A stretch of DNA of 64,000 bases from Rhizorhabdus sp049889055 (GTDB taxonomy: Bacteria; Pseudomonadota; Alphaproteobacteria; Sphingomonadales; Sphingomonadaceae). Made by a program: the position numbers and the translations under genes. Within the stretch, counting starts at the first letter, position 1. Each line of letters begins with the position of its first letter. Of the stretch, positions 8,159-18,598 are shown in pieces. A model generated the notes under the pieces. The model was not told where the DNA came from. It worked only from the letters and a program-made list of their open reading frames with translations, and searched no databases. Location of the stretch: positions 682,001 to 746,000 of the forward strand of contig NZ_JBLTWO010000001.1 in the NCBI RefSeq assembly GCF_049889055.1. The letters are read 5' to 3'.

Positions 8159-9420
8159 GGCTTCACGACATCGCCAAGCAGCGCTTCCTGTTCCTGCAGG
8201 GGCCGCCGGGACCCTTCTTCGACCGGCTCGGCGCATCGCTGCGCCAGCACGGCCATGCGGTCCACCGGATCAATCTCAACGCCGGCGATGTCGCCTCCTG
8301 GTCGGGTCCGGCGGTCGATTATCGCGGCACCGCAGAACGCTGGCCGAGTTTCGTCGATGATTTTCTGGTCCACCATCGGATCACCGACCTGATCCTGTTC
8401 GGCGACTGCCGGCCGCTGCACAATGCCGCACGCGGCATGGCACGGCTGCGCGGCGTGCGCGTCCATGTGTTCGAGGAAGGCTATATCCGGCCCGACTGGG
8501 CGACGCTCGAACTGGACGGCGTCAACGGGCATTCCTCGCTGCCGCGCGATCCGAACTGGTATCTGAAGGCGGCGCGCACCCTGCCGCCGCTGGCCAAGCG
8601 CCCGACCGTGCCGTCGCGTTTCCGTCGCCGGGCACAGGAAGCCACCAGCTATTATGCCCGCACCTCGCTCGGCCGCTGGCGCTTCCCGCACTACAAGTCG
8701 CACCGCGACCGCTCTGCGGTGACCGAGGCGCTCGGCTGGCTCAAGCAGTTCGCGCTGCGCAAGCTGCAGGAAGGCCGGGCCGAGAACGTCCTCGCCCAGC
8801 TCGAGGGCAAACGCTATTTCGCGCTGCCGCTGCAGCTGTCGTCGGACCACCAGATCCGCGTCCATTCGCTGTTCGGCACGATGCAGGCGGGCGCCTCCTA
8901 TGTGATCGAGAGCTTCGCCCGCTCGGCGCCCGACGACACCTATCTGCTGGTCAAGGAACATCCCCTCGACAGCAGCCTGTTCAGCTGGCGTCGGTTCATC
9001 CGGCGCGAGGCGCGGCGACTGAACGTCGAGAATCGCGTGCTGTTCACCAAGGGCGGCCGGATCGACGACATCGTCGAGAATTCGCTGGGTGTCGTCACCG
9101 TCAACAGCACGACGGGCACGTTGGCGCTGGCATCGGGCATTCCGGTGATCACGCTCGGCCAGGCGGTGTACAACATCCCCGGCATCACCTTCCAGGGTCC
9201 GCTGGACAGCTTCTGGAGCGATCCGACTCCGCCAAGTGCGAAGATCTGGGACGCTTTCTCCCGCGTGCTGCAGGCGCGCTGCCTGGTCTATGGCGGCTTT
9301 GCCAGCGACGAGGGCATCGAGATGCTGGTCGAAGGATCGATCGCGCGGCTGGTCGAAGCGTCGAAGATCGTCGACATCGGCTCCTATCTGGGCGGTGCGG
9401 CACAGATCGCCGCCGAATAA
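8155..9420 (+). CDS. KpsS-like capsular polysaccharide biosynthesis protein
   Basis: 421 aa starting at TTG 8155, which overlaps the preceding stop (TTGA). The N terminus RFLFLQGPPGPFFDRLG followed by INLNAGD is characteristic of KpsS/LipB, the beta-Kdo transferase that starts the Kdo linker on the lipid acceptor. VFEEGYIRPDWATLE (about 105-119) is the counterpart of the KpsC EDGFLRS motif. VKEHPLDSS and TVNSTTGTLALASGIPVITLG occur in the C-terminal half. It acts at the cytoplasmic face of the inner membrane. No export ABC genes (KpsMT) are in the window. Confidence 0.82.
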   Translation: MRLHDIAKQRFLFLQGPPGPFFDRLGASLRQHGHAVHRINLNAGDVASWSGPAVDYRGTAERWPSFVDDFLVHHRITDLILFGDCRPLHNAARGMARLRGVRVHVFEEGYIRPDWATLELDGVNGHSSLPRDPNWYLKAARTLPPLAKRPTVPSRFRRRAQEATSYYARTSLGRWRFPHYKSHRDRSAVTEALGWLKQFALRKLQEGRAENVLAQLEGKRYFALPLQLSSDHQIRVHSLFGTMQAGASYVIESFARSAPDDTYLLVKEHPLDSSLFSWRRFIRREARRLNVENRVLFTKGGRIDDIVENSLGVVTVNSTTGTLALASGIPVITLGQAVYNIPGITFQGPLDSFWSDPTPPSAKIWDAFSRVLQARCLVYGGFASDEGIEMLVEGSIARLVEASKIVDIGSYLGGAAQIAAE

Positions 9421-9444
9421 GGCGCGCCTCCTGCCCGATCCGCC

Positions 9445-9972
9445 TCAGCGGCGGCGCATGATATATTCCTCGTCATACCAGCTGCCGACCTTGAAGCGAT
9501 AGTCGCCGACCTTCTCGAACCCGCGCGCGGCATAGACCGCCTGCGCCTTGGCGTTGCCTGACCAGACGCCCAGCCACACCGGCCCGGGCCGTATCACGGC
9601 GAGATGATCGAGCGCGGCGGCGAGCAGCCCCGCGCCAAGGCGGAGCCCCTGTGCCTCTCGCAGGACGTAGAGCTGATAGAGTTCGCCGTCGCCGGGTGCG
9701 ACCTCGACATGCGGCAGCTTGCAGGGCCCTACCTGCGCATAGCCGAGCAGTTCGCCGTCGCGATCCGCGACCCAGCTGCGCCGCTCTTCGTCGGACAGCT
9801 CCGCACGGACGGTATCGGCCGAATAGGCCTCCGCCTCGAAGATCGCGAGATCGGCCGGCGGATAGGGGATCGCGAAACCTTCTTCCAGGAAGGTCTGGCG
9901 AAAGGTGGTCAGCTTCAGCCGGGCGAGCGCCTCGGCATCGTCGGGCGCGGCGGGACGGATGGTGACGGTCAT
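9445..9972 (-). CDS. GNAT family N-acetyltransferase
   Basis: 175 aa. The N terminus (TIRPAAPDDAEALARL) and the acetyl-CoA loop LYQLYVLREAQGLRLGAGLL fit GNAT motif A, and AKAQAVYAARGFEKVG fits motif B. The substrate is unknown; small-molecule or protein amine acetylation are both possible. It runs convergently with the KpsS-like gene and lies downstream of the rpsA terminator, so it needs its own promoter. Confidence 0.85.
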   Translation of the reverse strand: MTVTIRPAAPDDAEALARLKLTTFRQTFLEEGFAIPYPPADLAIFEAEAYSADTVRAELSDEERRSWVADRDGELLGYAQVGPCKLPHVEVAPGDGELYQLYVLREAQGLRLGAGLLAAALDHLAVIRPGPVWLGVWSGNAKAQAVYAARGFEKVGDYRFKVGSWYDEEYIMRRR

Positions 9973-10023
9973 GTCCCTGCCTGCGATGCGGCGGCGATGC
10001 CGTCAAGCAAGCGTACGCGCCGC

Positions 10024-10061
10024 AAAGAAAAGGGGCGCGGAAGCCAATGCCTCCGCGCCCC
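10024..10061 (-). terminator. rho-independent terminator of rpsA
   Basis: On the minus strand GGGGCGCGGA and TCCGCGCCCC form a perfect 10-bp stem with a 10-base loop (arms 10052-10061 and 10032-10041), followed by TTTTCTTT. It lies 40 bp past the rpsA stop. Confidence 0.85.
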
Positions 10062-10100
10062 GATCCCTTGTTCCTTCCGGTCCCGCAGGACCGGTCCGGA

Positions 10101-11810
<1,710 letters not shown>

Positions 11811-12010
11811 AGACTAATGTCTTCCTGTGTCAGTTATTCCGGCCATCCGGTTGTCTCCGGAGGTCTTGGGGCCAGAACCGCCATAACGGCCTCATGCCGC
11901 TATGACATCCGAAGGACGCTCGATTCGCGGAACCCGAAAAAGCATAAGGGCGCGGCAAGAGAACGGCTTCTTGACTGCCGACCCCCTGTCGCGCCTGCTG
12001 GCGATCGCCT

Positions 12011-12640
12011 TTAAGAGCGCTGCGCCGTCCGGGCTTCCACGAGCTCTACCGCCCGTTGGACGGCCGCTTCTATACCGAGATCGCTGGTATCGAGCAAGTC
12101 AGCATCCTCGGCCTGGCGCAGCGGTGCGGCGGACCGCCCCATGTCACGTTCGTCGCGCGCGAGGATGTCGGCCAGGACCGCGTCATAGCCGACCGCGGCG
12201 CCCATCGATTCCATCTCGCGAAAGCGACGCTGGGCCCGCACCTCGGAGCGGGCCGTGACGAACAGCTTGGCGTCGGCGTCCGGCGCGATCACCGTGCCGA
12301 TGTCGCGCCCGTCGAGCACCGCGCCCCCAGCCTGTCCGGCAAAGGCCCGCTGCCGTTCGAGCAGCGCTTCCCGCACCAGGCTGTGCACCGAGGCGAGCGA
12401 GGCCGCCCGGCCCGCCGACTCGGTCTTGAGCGCGGGATCGTCGAGCAGCACCGCCTCGAAATTGCAGCCGCGCAACGCATCGGCCGCATCGGCCGGATCG
12501 CCGCCGGCGCGCATCACCGACACGCCGACCGCGCGATAGAGCAGGCCGGTGTCGAGGTGCGGCAGGCCATAATGGCGGGCGAGCGCCTTGGCGATGGTGC
12601 CCTTGCCCGATGCCGCCGGGCCGTCGACCGCGATGATCAT
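12011..12640 (-). CDS. cmk: (d)CMP kinase
   Basis: 209 aa. The P loop is visible at the N terminus as VDGPAASGKGTIAKALA, followed by HYGLPHLDTGLLYRAVG, the CMP-binding region, and VLDGRDIGTVIAPDADAKLF with RAQRRFREM. It phosphorylates CMP and dCMP with ATP. Its ATG overlaps the aroA stop by four bases, so it is translationally coupled to aroA. Confidence 0.96.
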   Translation of the reverse strand: MIIAVDGPAASGKGTIAKALARHYGLPHLDTGLLYRAVGVSVMRAGGDPADAADALRGCNFEAVLLDDPALKTESAGRAASLASVHSLVREALLERQRAFAGQAGGAVLDGRDIGTVIAPDADAKLFVTARSEVRAQRRFREMESMGAAVGYDAVLADILARDERDMGRSAAPLRQAEDADLLDTSDLGIEAAVQRAVELVEARTAQRS

Positions 12641-13974
12641 GCGACTTCGGCACCCAGGCCGGTCATCAACGCGGTGAAGCCGGGGAAGCTGGTCGCTACC
12701 GGCCCCATGTCGTCGATTATGACCGGCGCCGAGGAGACCAGCCCCGCCACCGCAAAGCTCATCGCGATGCGGTGGTCGAGCCGCGCGGCGATCGTGGCCC
12801 CGCCCGGCAGCCTGTCGCCCCCGGTGCCGTCGATGATCAGCCCGTCGTCGAGCTCCTCGACCCGAGCGCCGATCGCGCGCAGCCCTTCGGCCATCACCGC
12901 GATCCGGTCCGATTCCTTGACGCGCAGTTCCTCCAGCCCCCGCGCCACGGTGCGGCCCTCGGCCAGCGCCGCCGCGACGAACAGGATCGGATATTCGTCG
13001 ACCATCGAGGCGACCGTCTCGATCGGGGTCTCGATCCCCTTGAGCACCGAGTGGCGCACGATGATGTCGGCGACGGGTTCACCCCCAACTTCGCGGGCGT
13101 TGGCGAAGACGATGTCGCCGCCCATCATCCGCAGCACGTCGAACAGCGCGGCGCGGGTGGGGTTGAGCCCGACATTGGTGACGGTCACCTCAGAGCCCGG
13201 CACCAGCAGCGCCGCGACGACGGGAAAAGCCGCCGAGGAGGGATCGCCCGGCACGACGATATGCTGCGGCCGCAGATCGGCCTCGCCCCGGATCGAGATC
13301 AGCCGCGCGCCTGCGCCATCCTCCTCGACCGTCAGTTCGGCGCCGAAGCCGCGCAGCATCCGCTCGCTATGGTCGCGCGTCGCGATCGGCTCAACCACGC
13401 GGGTGACCCCCGGCGTGTTGAGACCGGCGAGCAGGATCGCCGACTTGACCTGCGCCGAGGCGACGGGGAGGCGATAATCGATCGGCACCGCCGGGCAGAG
13501 TCCCCGCACCATCAGTGGCAGGCGCCCGCCGGGGCTCGCGCTGACCTCGGCGCCCATCAGGCCGAGCGGCTCGATCACGCGCCCCATCGGCCGCTTCGAC
13601 AGCGAAGCATCGCCGGTGAAGGTGGCGGTGATCGCATGGCTGGCGACGAGGCCCATCAGCAGGCGCGTCGATGTGCCCGAATTGCCCATGTCGAGCGCGC
13701 CCTGCGGCTGGAGCAGCCCGCCGACGCCGACGCCGTGGATGCACCAGACATCGTCCGCGCCGCGCTCGATCGTGGCGCCCATCGCCCGCATCGCAGCGGC
13801 GGTGGCGAGGACGTCCTCCCCTTCCAGCAGCCCTTCGACGCGACTTTCGCCGATCGCGAGCGCGGACAGCATCAGCGATCGGTGCGAGATCGACTTGTCG
13901 CCGGGAACACCGGTGGTTCCGCGCAACGGGCCGGGGGCCGAGAAGCGCGCGGGGCTGGGATGGGGGCCGTGCAT
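12637..13974 (-). CDS. aroA: 3-phosphoshikimate 1-carboxyvinyltransferase (EPSP synthase)
   Basis: 445 aa from ATG 13974. The open frame continues upstream through the antisense of the next gene and the tRNA, but homology begins at FSAPGPLRGTTGVPGDKSISHRS, so the start is taken at MHGPHPSPARF. It transfers enolpyruvate from PEP to shikimate-3-phosphate. Other signatures are DMGNSGTSTRLLMG (PEP/S3P loop), LPVASAQVKSAILLAG and the C-terminal RLDHRIAMSFAVAGL. The context aroA-cmk-rpsA is common in Alphaproteobacteria. Confidence 0.96.
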   Translation of the reverse strand: MHGPHPSPARFSAPGPLRGTTGVPGDKSISHRSLMLSALAIGESRVEGLLEGEDVLATAAAMRAMGATIERGADDVWCIHGVGVGGLLQPQGALDMGNSGTSTRLLMGLVASHAITATFTGDASLSKRPMGRVIEPLGLMGAEVSASPGGRLPLMVRGLCPAVPIDYRLPVASAQVKSAILLAGLNTPGVTRVVEPIATRDHSERMLRGFGAELTVEEDGAGARLISIRGEADLRPQHIVVPGDPSSAAFPVVAALLVPGSEVTVTNVGLNPTRAALFDVLRMMGGDIVFANAREVGGEPVADIIVRHSVLKGIETPIETVASMVDEYPILFVAAALAEGRTVARGLEELRVKESDRIAVMAEGLRAIGARVEELDDGLIIDGTGGDRLPGGATIAARLDHRIAMSFAVAGLVSSAPVIIDDMGPVATSFPGFTALMTGLGAEVA

Positions 13975-14088
13975 AAGCGCGCGCTTTTGACAGCGGCGTC
14001 GGGCTATGGCAAGGCGCCCGGCGTTTCGGCCTTCCATTGACTCGGGCGGCCGCGAAGTTTCCGCAATGTCGACTGGAGTTTCTGAACC

Positions 14089-14406
14089 GTGGTGAAACCT
14101 GAATGGGGCACCAAGCGGACCTGCCCGAAGTGCGGCACCCGCTTTTACGACCTGGAAAAGGACAATCCCGTCACCTGCATCGAATGCGGTGCGGCCTGGG
14201 AGCCTGAGCCCGTTCTCAAGTCGAAGCAGCCGCTGCCGTTCGACGCGCCCAAGAAGGAAGGTCCCGAGCCCAAGGCGGTCGACACCGACCTGTCCGACGA
14301 TCTGGACATCGACGAGGACGCCGAGGAGAATCCGGACGACGACGTCGATCTGGGCGGCGACGACGATATCGGCCTGAACACGGCCGACGACGAGGACGAC
14401 AACTGA
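14089..14406 (+). CDS. FYDLN-acid family protein (TIGR02300 type)
   Basis: 105 aa from GTG 14089 (a second GTG follows at 14092). A short zinc-ribbon-like N terminus has two CxxC pairs (CPKCGTRFYDLEKD and CIECGAAW) followed by a long, highly acidic Asp/Glu-rich tail. This is the alphaproteobacterial TIGR02300 family, named for its FYDLN motif and of unknown function. It is divergent from aroA. Confidence 0.9.
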   Translation: MVKPEWGTKRTCPKCGTRFYDLEKDNPVTCIECGAAWEPEPVLKSKQPLPFDAPKKEGPEPKAVDTDLSDDLDIDEDAEENPDDDVDLGGDDDIGLNTADDEDDN

Positions 14407-14413
14407 TCCGCGC

Positions 14414-14444
14414 GCCGGGGCGGGCCCCTGCGGCCCGCCCCGGC
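14414..14444 (+). terminator. strong GC hairpin after the FYDLN-acid gene
   Basis: GCCGGGGCGGGCC (14414-14426) pairs perfectly over 13 bp with 14432-14444 around a 5-base loop, starting 7 bp past the stop. There is no T tract, so it is terminator-like rather than a canonical intrinsic terminator. Confidence 0.45.
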
Positions 14445-14559
14445 GGCGATCGGCATAAAATCGAGCGCGCGATGCGAAAGGGTCTTGCGAGGCCCTCGAA
14501 GCTGACCTAAAGGGCGCGCTCCGCCGCCGGGCCCAACCGGCAAGCGACCGAAATGGCAC

Positions 14560-14635
14560 GGGGCCGTAGCTCAGCTGGGAGAGCGCTGCAATGGCATTGC
14601 AGAGGTCAGGGGTTCGATCCCCCTCGGCTCCACCA
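14560..14635 (+). tRNA. tRNA-Ala (anticodon GGC)
   Basis: 76 nt with all arms. The acceptor stem GGGGCCG pairs with CGGCTCC (one G-T). The D arm is GCTC-AGCTGGGA-GAGC. The anticodon stem CTGCA/TGCAG encloses loop ATGGCAT, giving GGC. The T arm is AGGGG-TTCGATC-CCCCT, and CCA is encoded. No intact direct repeat of the 3' end was found in the following AT-rich stretch. Confidence 0.97.
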
Positions 14636-14783
14636 TTCCCCCCCAACATTGAACGAGGGCTGGCCCTTGAAACTTCCTAGGCGGCCAAAAACGGCCGTTG
14701 AAACGTTTAATAACGAGCGCAGTGACTTGATGTATAGCGTCCGTTATTGTCCAGAAGCCCTCGCCAACTACCGGTCGGTAGAA

Positions 14784-16004
14784 TCATTTTGCCAATAATT
14801 TAGAGACTAGCCCATGCACTGTCGCATCGGCCGGCCCTTCGTCTTTGACGATACCATCCGGGGTTGCGCGAAAGAGAGCGCCTAAAACGATGTGACGATC
14901 AGCCTCTGCAGCCGCACCCTCTGACGCAAGCGCAAGATAAGTCGTAGTCATCACAGCCCGCTCTTCTGCATCGTTGCGAAGATGATGCTCACTCAAATAC
15001 AATTTTGTTAACAGCCTCCCGATCCAAAATGCTAGACTAGATAAGATTATTAGGCTTCCAGATATAACAACATATACTGCGACAGGCATTTTTCCTTCTG
15101 AATTCTCAGGGTAAGATATTATAAATTTTCCTGCAGACAGAAAAGCGAGAACTAATATAATTATCGTAATTGGAAAATAAAAATACAAACGTTTACGCGC
15201 AATCGACTCCCTTCCCTCATGATTTATTGCTTTTTGTTGCCAATATTCTACGGGCGCCTTAAGCTTCATGAACTCTCGATAGGCCTTGTCCGTAGCATGT
15301 ACGGCTTCGACAGCCTTCTTCGATATATGTTCGATGGTTTGAACACGCGCCGAAGCCTCGTCCCGCAAACTCTCTTGCGCCCGTTGCCAATCGGCTAATC
15401 TCCGTTTGAACACGCGCAAACTCAACTGCGCAGCCCGGCGTGCGAATCGCATGTTCTGGTCTGCGCGTTCCCTCGCTTCTTTCTCAACCCGATCAGTCAA
15501 ACTCTGGACTGACATGCGGAAGTTGCTGCGCTCGCGCTTGAGATGGTCGCTCCAGTCTCGAACCCTCGACAGATCGGGAACGATCGTCAGCAAAATGCCT
15601 AGAAAATCATCGCGCGAAGTTGCATTTTGTACACCTACCACACCTTTTAAGAATCCTGCTGCAAAAGATGCAGCATTAGCACCGGATGAATGAAGTATAT
15701 CGATAACAGCTGCGCCATCGGCCGATGTGGAAATAAGTATTGGTCCATCTACGAGTGGACTAAGATACACCTCTATCGCATCAAGGGGCTCGCCAGCTCC
15801 TTGAAAATCAGCGACCTGATTGATAATCTCGTGCCACGCATTATGAATTCTGCTGGCGATATGGAATCGATCCATAACTTGGTCGCCGGGCACCAACCAA
15901 GTCCAGCGAGCACGCTCCTTTTCAAGCCATCGCTGAAGTTCGCCGTAGCTTCGAACGGTCACCTCACCGGCGTCGCCCACAGAGAAAGTTAGGTGGTCAG
16001 ACAT
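14784..16004 (-). CDS. hypothetical coiled-coil protein with two C-terminal membrane helices
   Basis: 406 aa from ATG 16004, preceded by GGGAGATGAG; the open frame extends further upstream, but this start has the ribosome site. An N-terminal globular part (1-145) is followed by a charged helical stretch about 150-270, then membrane helices at about 273-292 and 306-329. A C-terminal cytosolic segment contains LRNDAEERAVMTTTYLALAS. The organisation resembles the DUF6161 type of uncharacterised membrane proteins, but I cannot confirm that. The gene is clearly more AT-rich than its surroundings, especially near 15000-15200, and sits next to a tRNA gene, which suggests acquired DNA. No phage, integrase or toxin partner is visible. 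Confidence 0.7.
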   Translation of the reverse strand: MSDHLTFSVGDAGEVTVRSYGELQRWLEKERARWTWLVPGDQVMDRFHIASRIHNAWHEIINQVADFQGAGEPLDAIEVYLSPLVDGPILISTSADGAAVIDILHSSGANAASFAAGFLKGVVGVQNATSRDDFLGILLTIVPDLSRVRDWSDHLKRERSNFRMSVQSLTDRVEKEARERADQNMRFARRAAQLSLRVFKRRLADWQRAQESLRDEASARVQTIEHISKKAVEAVHATDKAYREFMKLKAPVEYWQQKAINHEGRESIARKRLYFYFPITIIILVLAFLSAGKFIISYPENSEGKMPVAVYVVISGSLIILSSLAFWIGRLLTKLYLSEHHLRNDAEERAVMTTTYLALASEGAAAEADRHIVLGALFRATPDGIVKDEGPADATVHGLVSKLLAK

Positions 16005-16332
16005 CTCATCTCCCTGCCGCAATGTTCGAACAAACGCGACGGTCGCGCAACCCGTCAACCCCAGCCCTGGAGATGGCGTCAGGGAAAGCACTTCATCGAA
16101 CAGAAAATGGAGAAATAGGGCATATTTAAACTGGCCTGCAGCCGATATTGGCGCTGCTGCCGATGCCCTGCTCGGTTTACGGCGATCATGCACTGAGGCT
16201 GTTCATTCGCCCCCCGCCCGCGCCCCCCTCTCCCTTGCTCCCCCGAACGCGCGTATCTCTCTCTTACGACCGCCAGAAAGCCGGCTTGAAATGTAAGAGA
16301 GGATGCGATGAGGCCACATATGGAGACCGTCG
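16005..16332. other. intergenic region, no gene seen
   Basis: 328 bp between two divergent genes. It should hold both promoters. The composition changes from mixed to very C-rich around 16205-16250 (several C runs). No convincing ORF, repeat or operator was found. Confidence 0.6.
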
Positions 16333-17124
16333 ATGCAGGCGCGTAATCCCAGGATCGTCTTTCAGGATGCCTTGCCCCACTGGGCGTCCGACCACGCCTT
16401 CGCCCAGATCGTCAACGCGGGATCGCTGATCATCCCGGCGGTCGAAATTTTCCTGAACAAGGTGATGGCGCGCGCCTTGAGCGAGATCACGGACCCCGCC
16501 ACGCGGCGCGACATCGAGATCTTCATGGCCCAGGAAGGCAATCATTATCGCTACCACCGCCTGTTCAACAAGACGATGTGGGCGCGCTACCCCGAACTCC
16601 GCGCTTTCGACGCGGAGCTGACGGCCGAATATGAAGCGATGCTCAGGACACGCTCGCTCCACGACTGCGCCGCCTATTGCGAGGGGTTCGAATCGCTGGG
16701 CCTGATCCAGGCCGAGTTCTTCTTCGGGCATGTCGACGATCTTCTGGAAGGCGCCGACGCGCGCGTGGTCCGCCTGTGGCAATGGCATCTGGCGGAGGAG
16801 TTCGAGCATCGCTCGGTCTGCTTCGACGTCCACCGCCAGCTGGGCGGCGGCTATCTGGCGCGCATCCGGGGCTTCGCGGAGGCCGCGCGGCATCTGGGGG
16901 CGTGGGGCAAGCGTGTCTCGGGCCACCTGATCGCCCACGACTGTGCGGGGCTCGACGCCGCGGCCCGCGCGCAGCTGCGCGCGCAGGAAAAGGCCTATCG
17001 CCGCCGCCTCCTGCGCTTCTCGCTGCCCCGGCTCCTCGCAATCCTGTCGCCCACCTATGATCCGCGCGGAAAGACGGTGCCGCGCGCGGCGACGAGACTG
17101 CTGGAAAGCTTGGGCGCGCAATAG
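16333..17124 (+). CDS. PF10118-type metal-dependent hydrolase family protein
   Basis: 263 aa. The all-helical protein has repeated acidic/His helices: E38, E68 with H71 and H75 (QEGNHYRYH), then HLAEEFEHRSVCFD (about 152-165). This looks like a diiron-type four-helix arrangement typical of the family annotated as metal-dependent hydrolase (PF10118). No defined reaction is known. It lies 83 bp upstream of the first lasso-like precursor on the same strand; a functional link is possible but unproven. Confidence 0.75.
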   Translation: MQARNPRIVFQDALPHWASDHAFAQIVNAGSLIIPAVEIFLNKVMARALSEITDPATRRDIEIFMAQEGNHYRYHRLFNKTMWARYPELRAFDAELTAEYEAMLRTRSLHDCAAYCEGFESLGLIQAEFFFGHVDDLLEGADARVVRLWQWHLAEEFEHRSVCFDVHRQLGGGYLARIRGFAEAARHLGAWGKRVSGHLIAHDCAGLDAAARAQLRAQEKAYRRRLLRFSLPRLLAILSPTYDPRGKTVPRAATRLLESLGAQ

Positions 17125-17207
17125 CAGAGAGCCTGCGCCTCATAACAGCCTTGCCAAAGTACAGCGATCTCGCACATTGAAGCAGGCAGAAAGAACTGGA
17201 GTTATTT

Positions 17208-17360
17208 ATGAACAAGCAGGAAACGCATGAGACCGCGCGCGACAGCGATATGCCGAAGCAGGTCTGGACGCAGCCGCAGATGATCGAGATCGATGCCGTC
17301 GCGGTCACCCTGGCAGGTGGCGCTGTTTCCGCCGATCAGGATCCCAATCAGCCGTCCTGA
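17208..17360 (+). CDS. putative lasso-peptide precursor, cluster A
   Basis: 50 aa from ATG 17208, with GGAG 8 bases upstream. The leader contains WTQP and ends in ...AVTL; the predicted core is AGGAVSADQDPNQPS. Read this way, Thr is at -2, the core starts with Ala, Asp is at core position 8 for an A1-D8 macrolactam, and the last residue is Ser. The leader spacing (W, P three residues later, Asp at 10, Thr at 15) is the same as in the second precursor at 32609-32773. Paeninodin also has Ala1, TM before the cleavage site and a C-terminal Ser. The cyclase-like, PqqD-like and tailoring genes next door support the call. Neither cleavage nor ring closure can be shown from sequence. Confidence 0.72.
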   Translation: MNKQETHETARDSDMPKQVWTQPQMIEIDAVAVTLAGGAVSADQDPNQPS

Positions 17361-17428
17361 TGCTCGTCGGGCGCGGTTGAACGCGGCGGTCCAGCGCTAC
17401 CAGAGGCGGTTTTTGCAAAGATGGCGCA

Positions 17429-18568
17429 ATGATCACCGGGCTGTCCGACCTTCTGCCGCCCGCTGAGAAAGGTGAACTCCTCGCGGCCGTGGCCGAAAAG
17501 CGGCCGATCAAATCGCGTACGTCACGGATCGATCTTGCGCGGCTCGCCCCATGGTCCGAACTGAACCGCTGGATCACGATCGACACGCTGGCATCGGGCC
17601 GTGTGCGCCTGTTGCGCGGTGGGCGGGACGTTCCCATCGAACTCGTGAGCAAGCGGGAGAACGGCCGGCAACGCGTCCTGCTGGCCCAGGCCTTGCACCA
17701 ACTGTGCGAACAGGGGCTGAGCATACAATTTCTTGCTGTCGAGCGCCTCAGCCAGCGCATTGCCGTCGTCGTTGCAGCGCTGGAACGCGAACTGCGCGCG
17801 GATATGTGGGCCAATGCCTATGCCAGTTTCACCCGTGGTGGCGCACTTCCGCCGCATTCGGACGAGCATGATGTGCTGATCCTGCAACTGGACGGCAGAA
17901 AGGCGTGGAAAGGCTATGGCGGTGCCGATGCCCGCCCGTTGGGCGGCGGCGCTGCCAAAGTGGGCGATCCCGAATGGGAAGAAGAGTTGCAGCCTGGCGA
18001 CCTGCTCTATTTGCCGCGTGGAGAGGTTCATCATGCGGCGGTCATCGGCGAACAATCGCTTCACCTGACCATCGGCATCGAACACGCCAAGGGCCGCGAC
18101 AGCCTGTCCTGGCTGCACGAACGCAGCAGCCGCGACATCATCTTCCGCACCGATATCACGCCAGAGGCGCAGGGGGAGAGTCTCGACCAGCGGTCGATCG
18201 CGTTGAGACAGGCACTCCACAGGCTGGTCGACCAGTTCGACCTGCGTGAAATGCTCGCCGACCGCGATCGCGCTGTGGCTCCCCACAGTCCTCTCAACCT
18301 CGGCCTGTTCGGTCGGATCGCCCCCGAGGCCTGGGTATCCCCCACCTTGCGCCGTCGCCCTAACCTCCCCGCCGAGGGCGAGGCTCGGATCGAGGCGAAT
18401 GGCGCCGAGATCCTGCTGGACTCCGCCGAATGCGCCTTGCTCCTCCACCTTCTGGACAGCGGCGGCAGTCGCGTCGGCGCGCTGATCGACGGTCCAGAGG
18501 CACAAACTGTCGAGCGCGCACTGACGGGGCTGATCCGCAAGTCGCTGCTGTTCGTCCTCGAGGATTGA
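17429..18568 (+). CDS. JmjC/cupin (ROXA-like) 2-oxoglutarate oxygenase, cluster A
   Basis: 379 aa. The Fe(II) triad of a JmjC hydroxylase is visible: H143-x-D145 in PHSDEHDVLILQL and H201 in LYLPRGEVHHA. The C-terminal 80-90 residues look like the winged-helix part of YcfD/ROXA-type ribosomal oxygenases. Those enzymes hydroxylate Arg or His of ribosomal proteins. Here the gene starts 68 bp behind the lasso-like precursor, and a paralogue lies beside the second precursor, so a role in hydroxylating the peptide is inferred. The core has two Asp residues and no Arg or His, so Asp/Asn beta-hydroxylation is the more likely chemistry if the core is the target. Confidence 0.75.
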   Translation: MITGLSDLLPPAEKGELLAAVAEKRPIKSRTSRIDLARLAPWSELNRWITIDTLASGRVRLLRGGRDVPIELVSKRENGRQRVLLAQALHQLCEQGLSIQFLAVERLSQRIAVVVAALERELRADMWANAYASFTRGGALPPHSDEHDVLILQLDGRKAWKGYGGADARPLGGGAAKVGDPEWEEELQPGDLLYLPRGEVHHAAVIGEQSLHLTIGIEHAKGRDSLSWLHERSSRDIIFRTDITPEAQGESLDQRSIALRQALHRLVDQFDLREMLADRDRAVAPHSPLNLGLFGRIAPEAWVSPTLRRRPNLPAEGEARIEANGAEILLDSAECALLLHLLDSGGSRVGALIDGPEAQTVERALTGLIRKSLLFVLED

Positions 18569-18598
18569 ACCAGGCGGGCGAGGCTCCGGCTTATGCGT

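Noticed and set aside
13975..14649. N-terminal extension of aroA running through the FYDLN gene antisense and the tRNA
   Set aside because: No homology; the frame is open only because of high GC. EPSP synthase begins at 13974, and the sequence over the tRNA is a known type of spurious translation.
14640..14783. tRNA-linked integrase remnant or attL/attR repeats
   Set aside because: The stretch has no integrase-like peptide, and I found no copy of the tRNA 3' end downstream.
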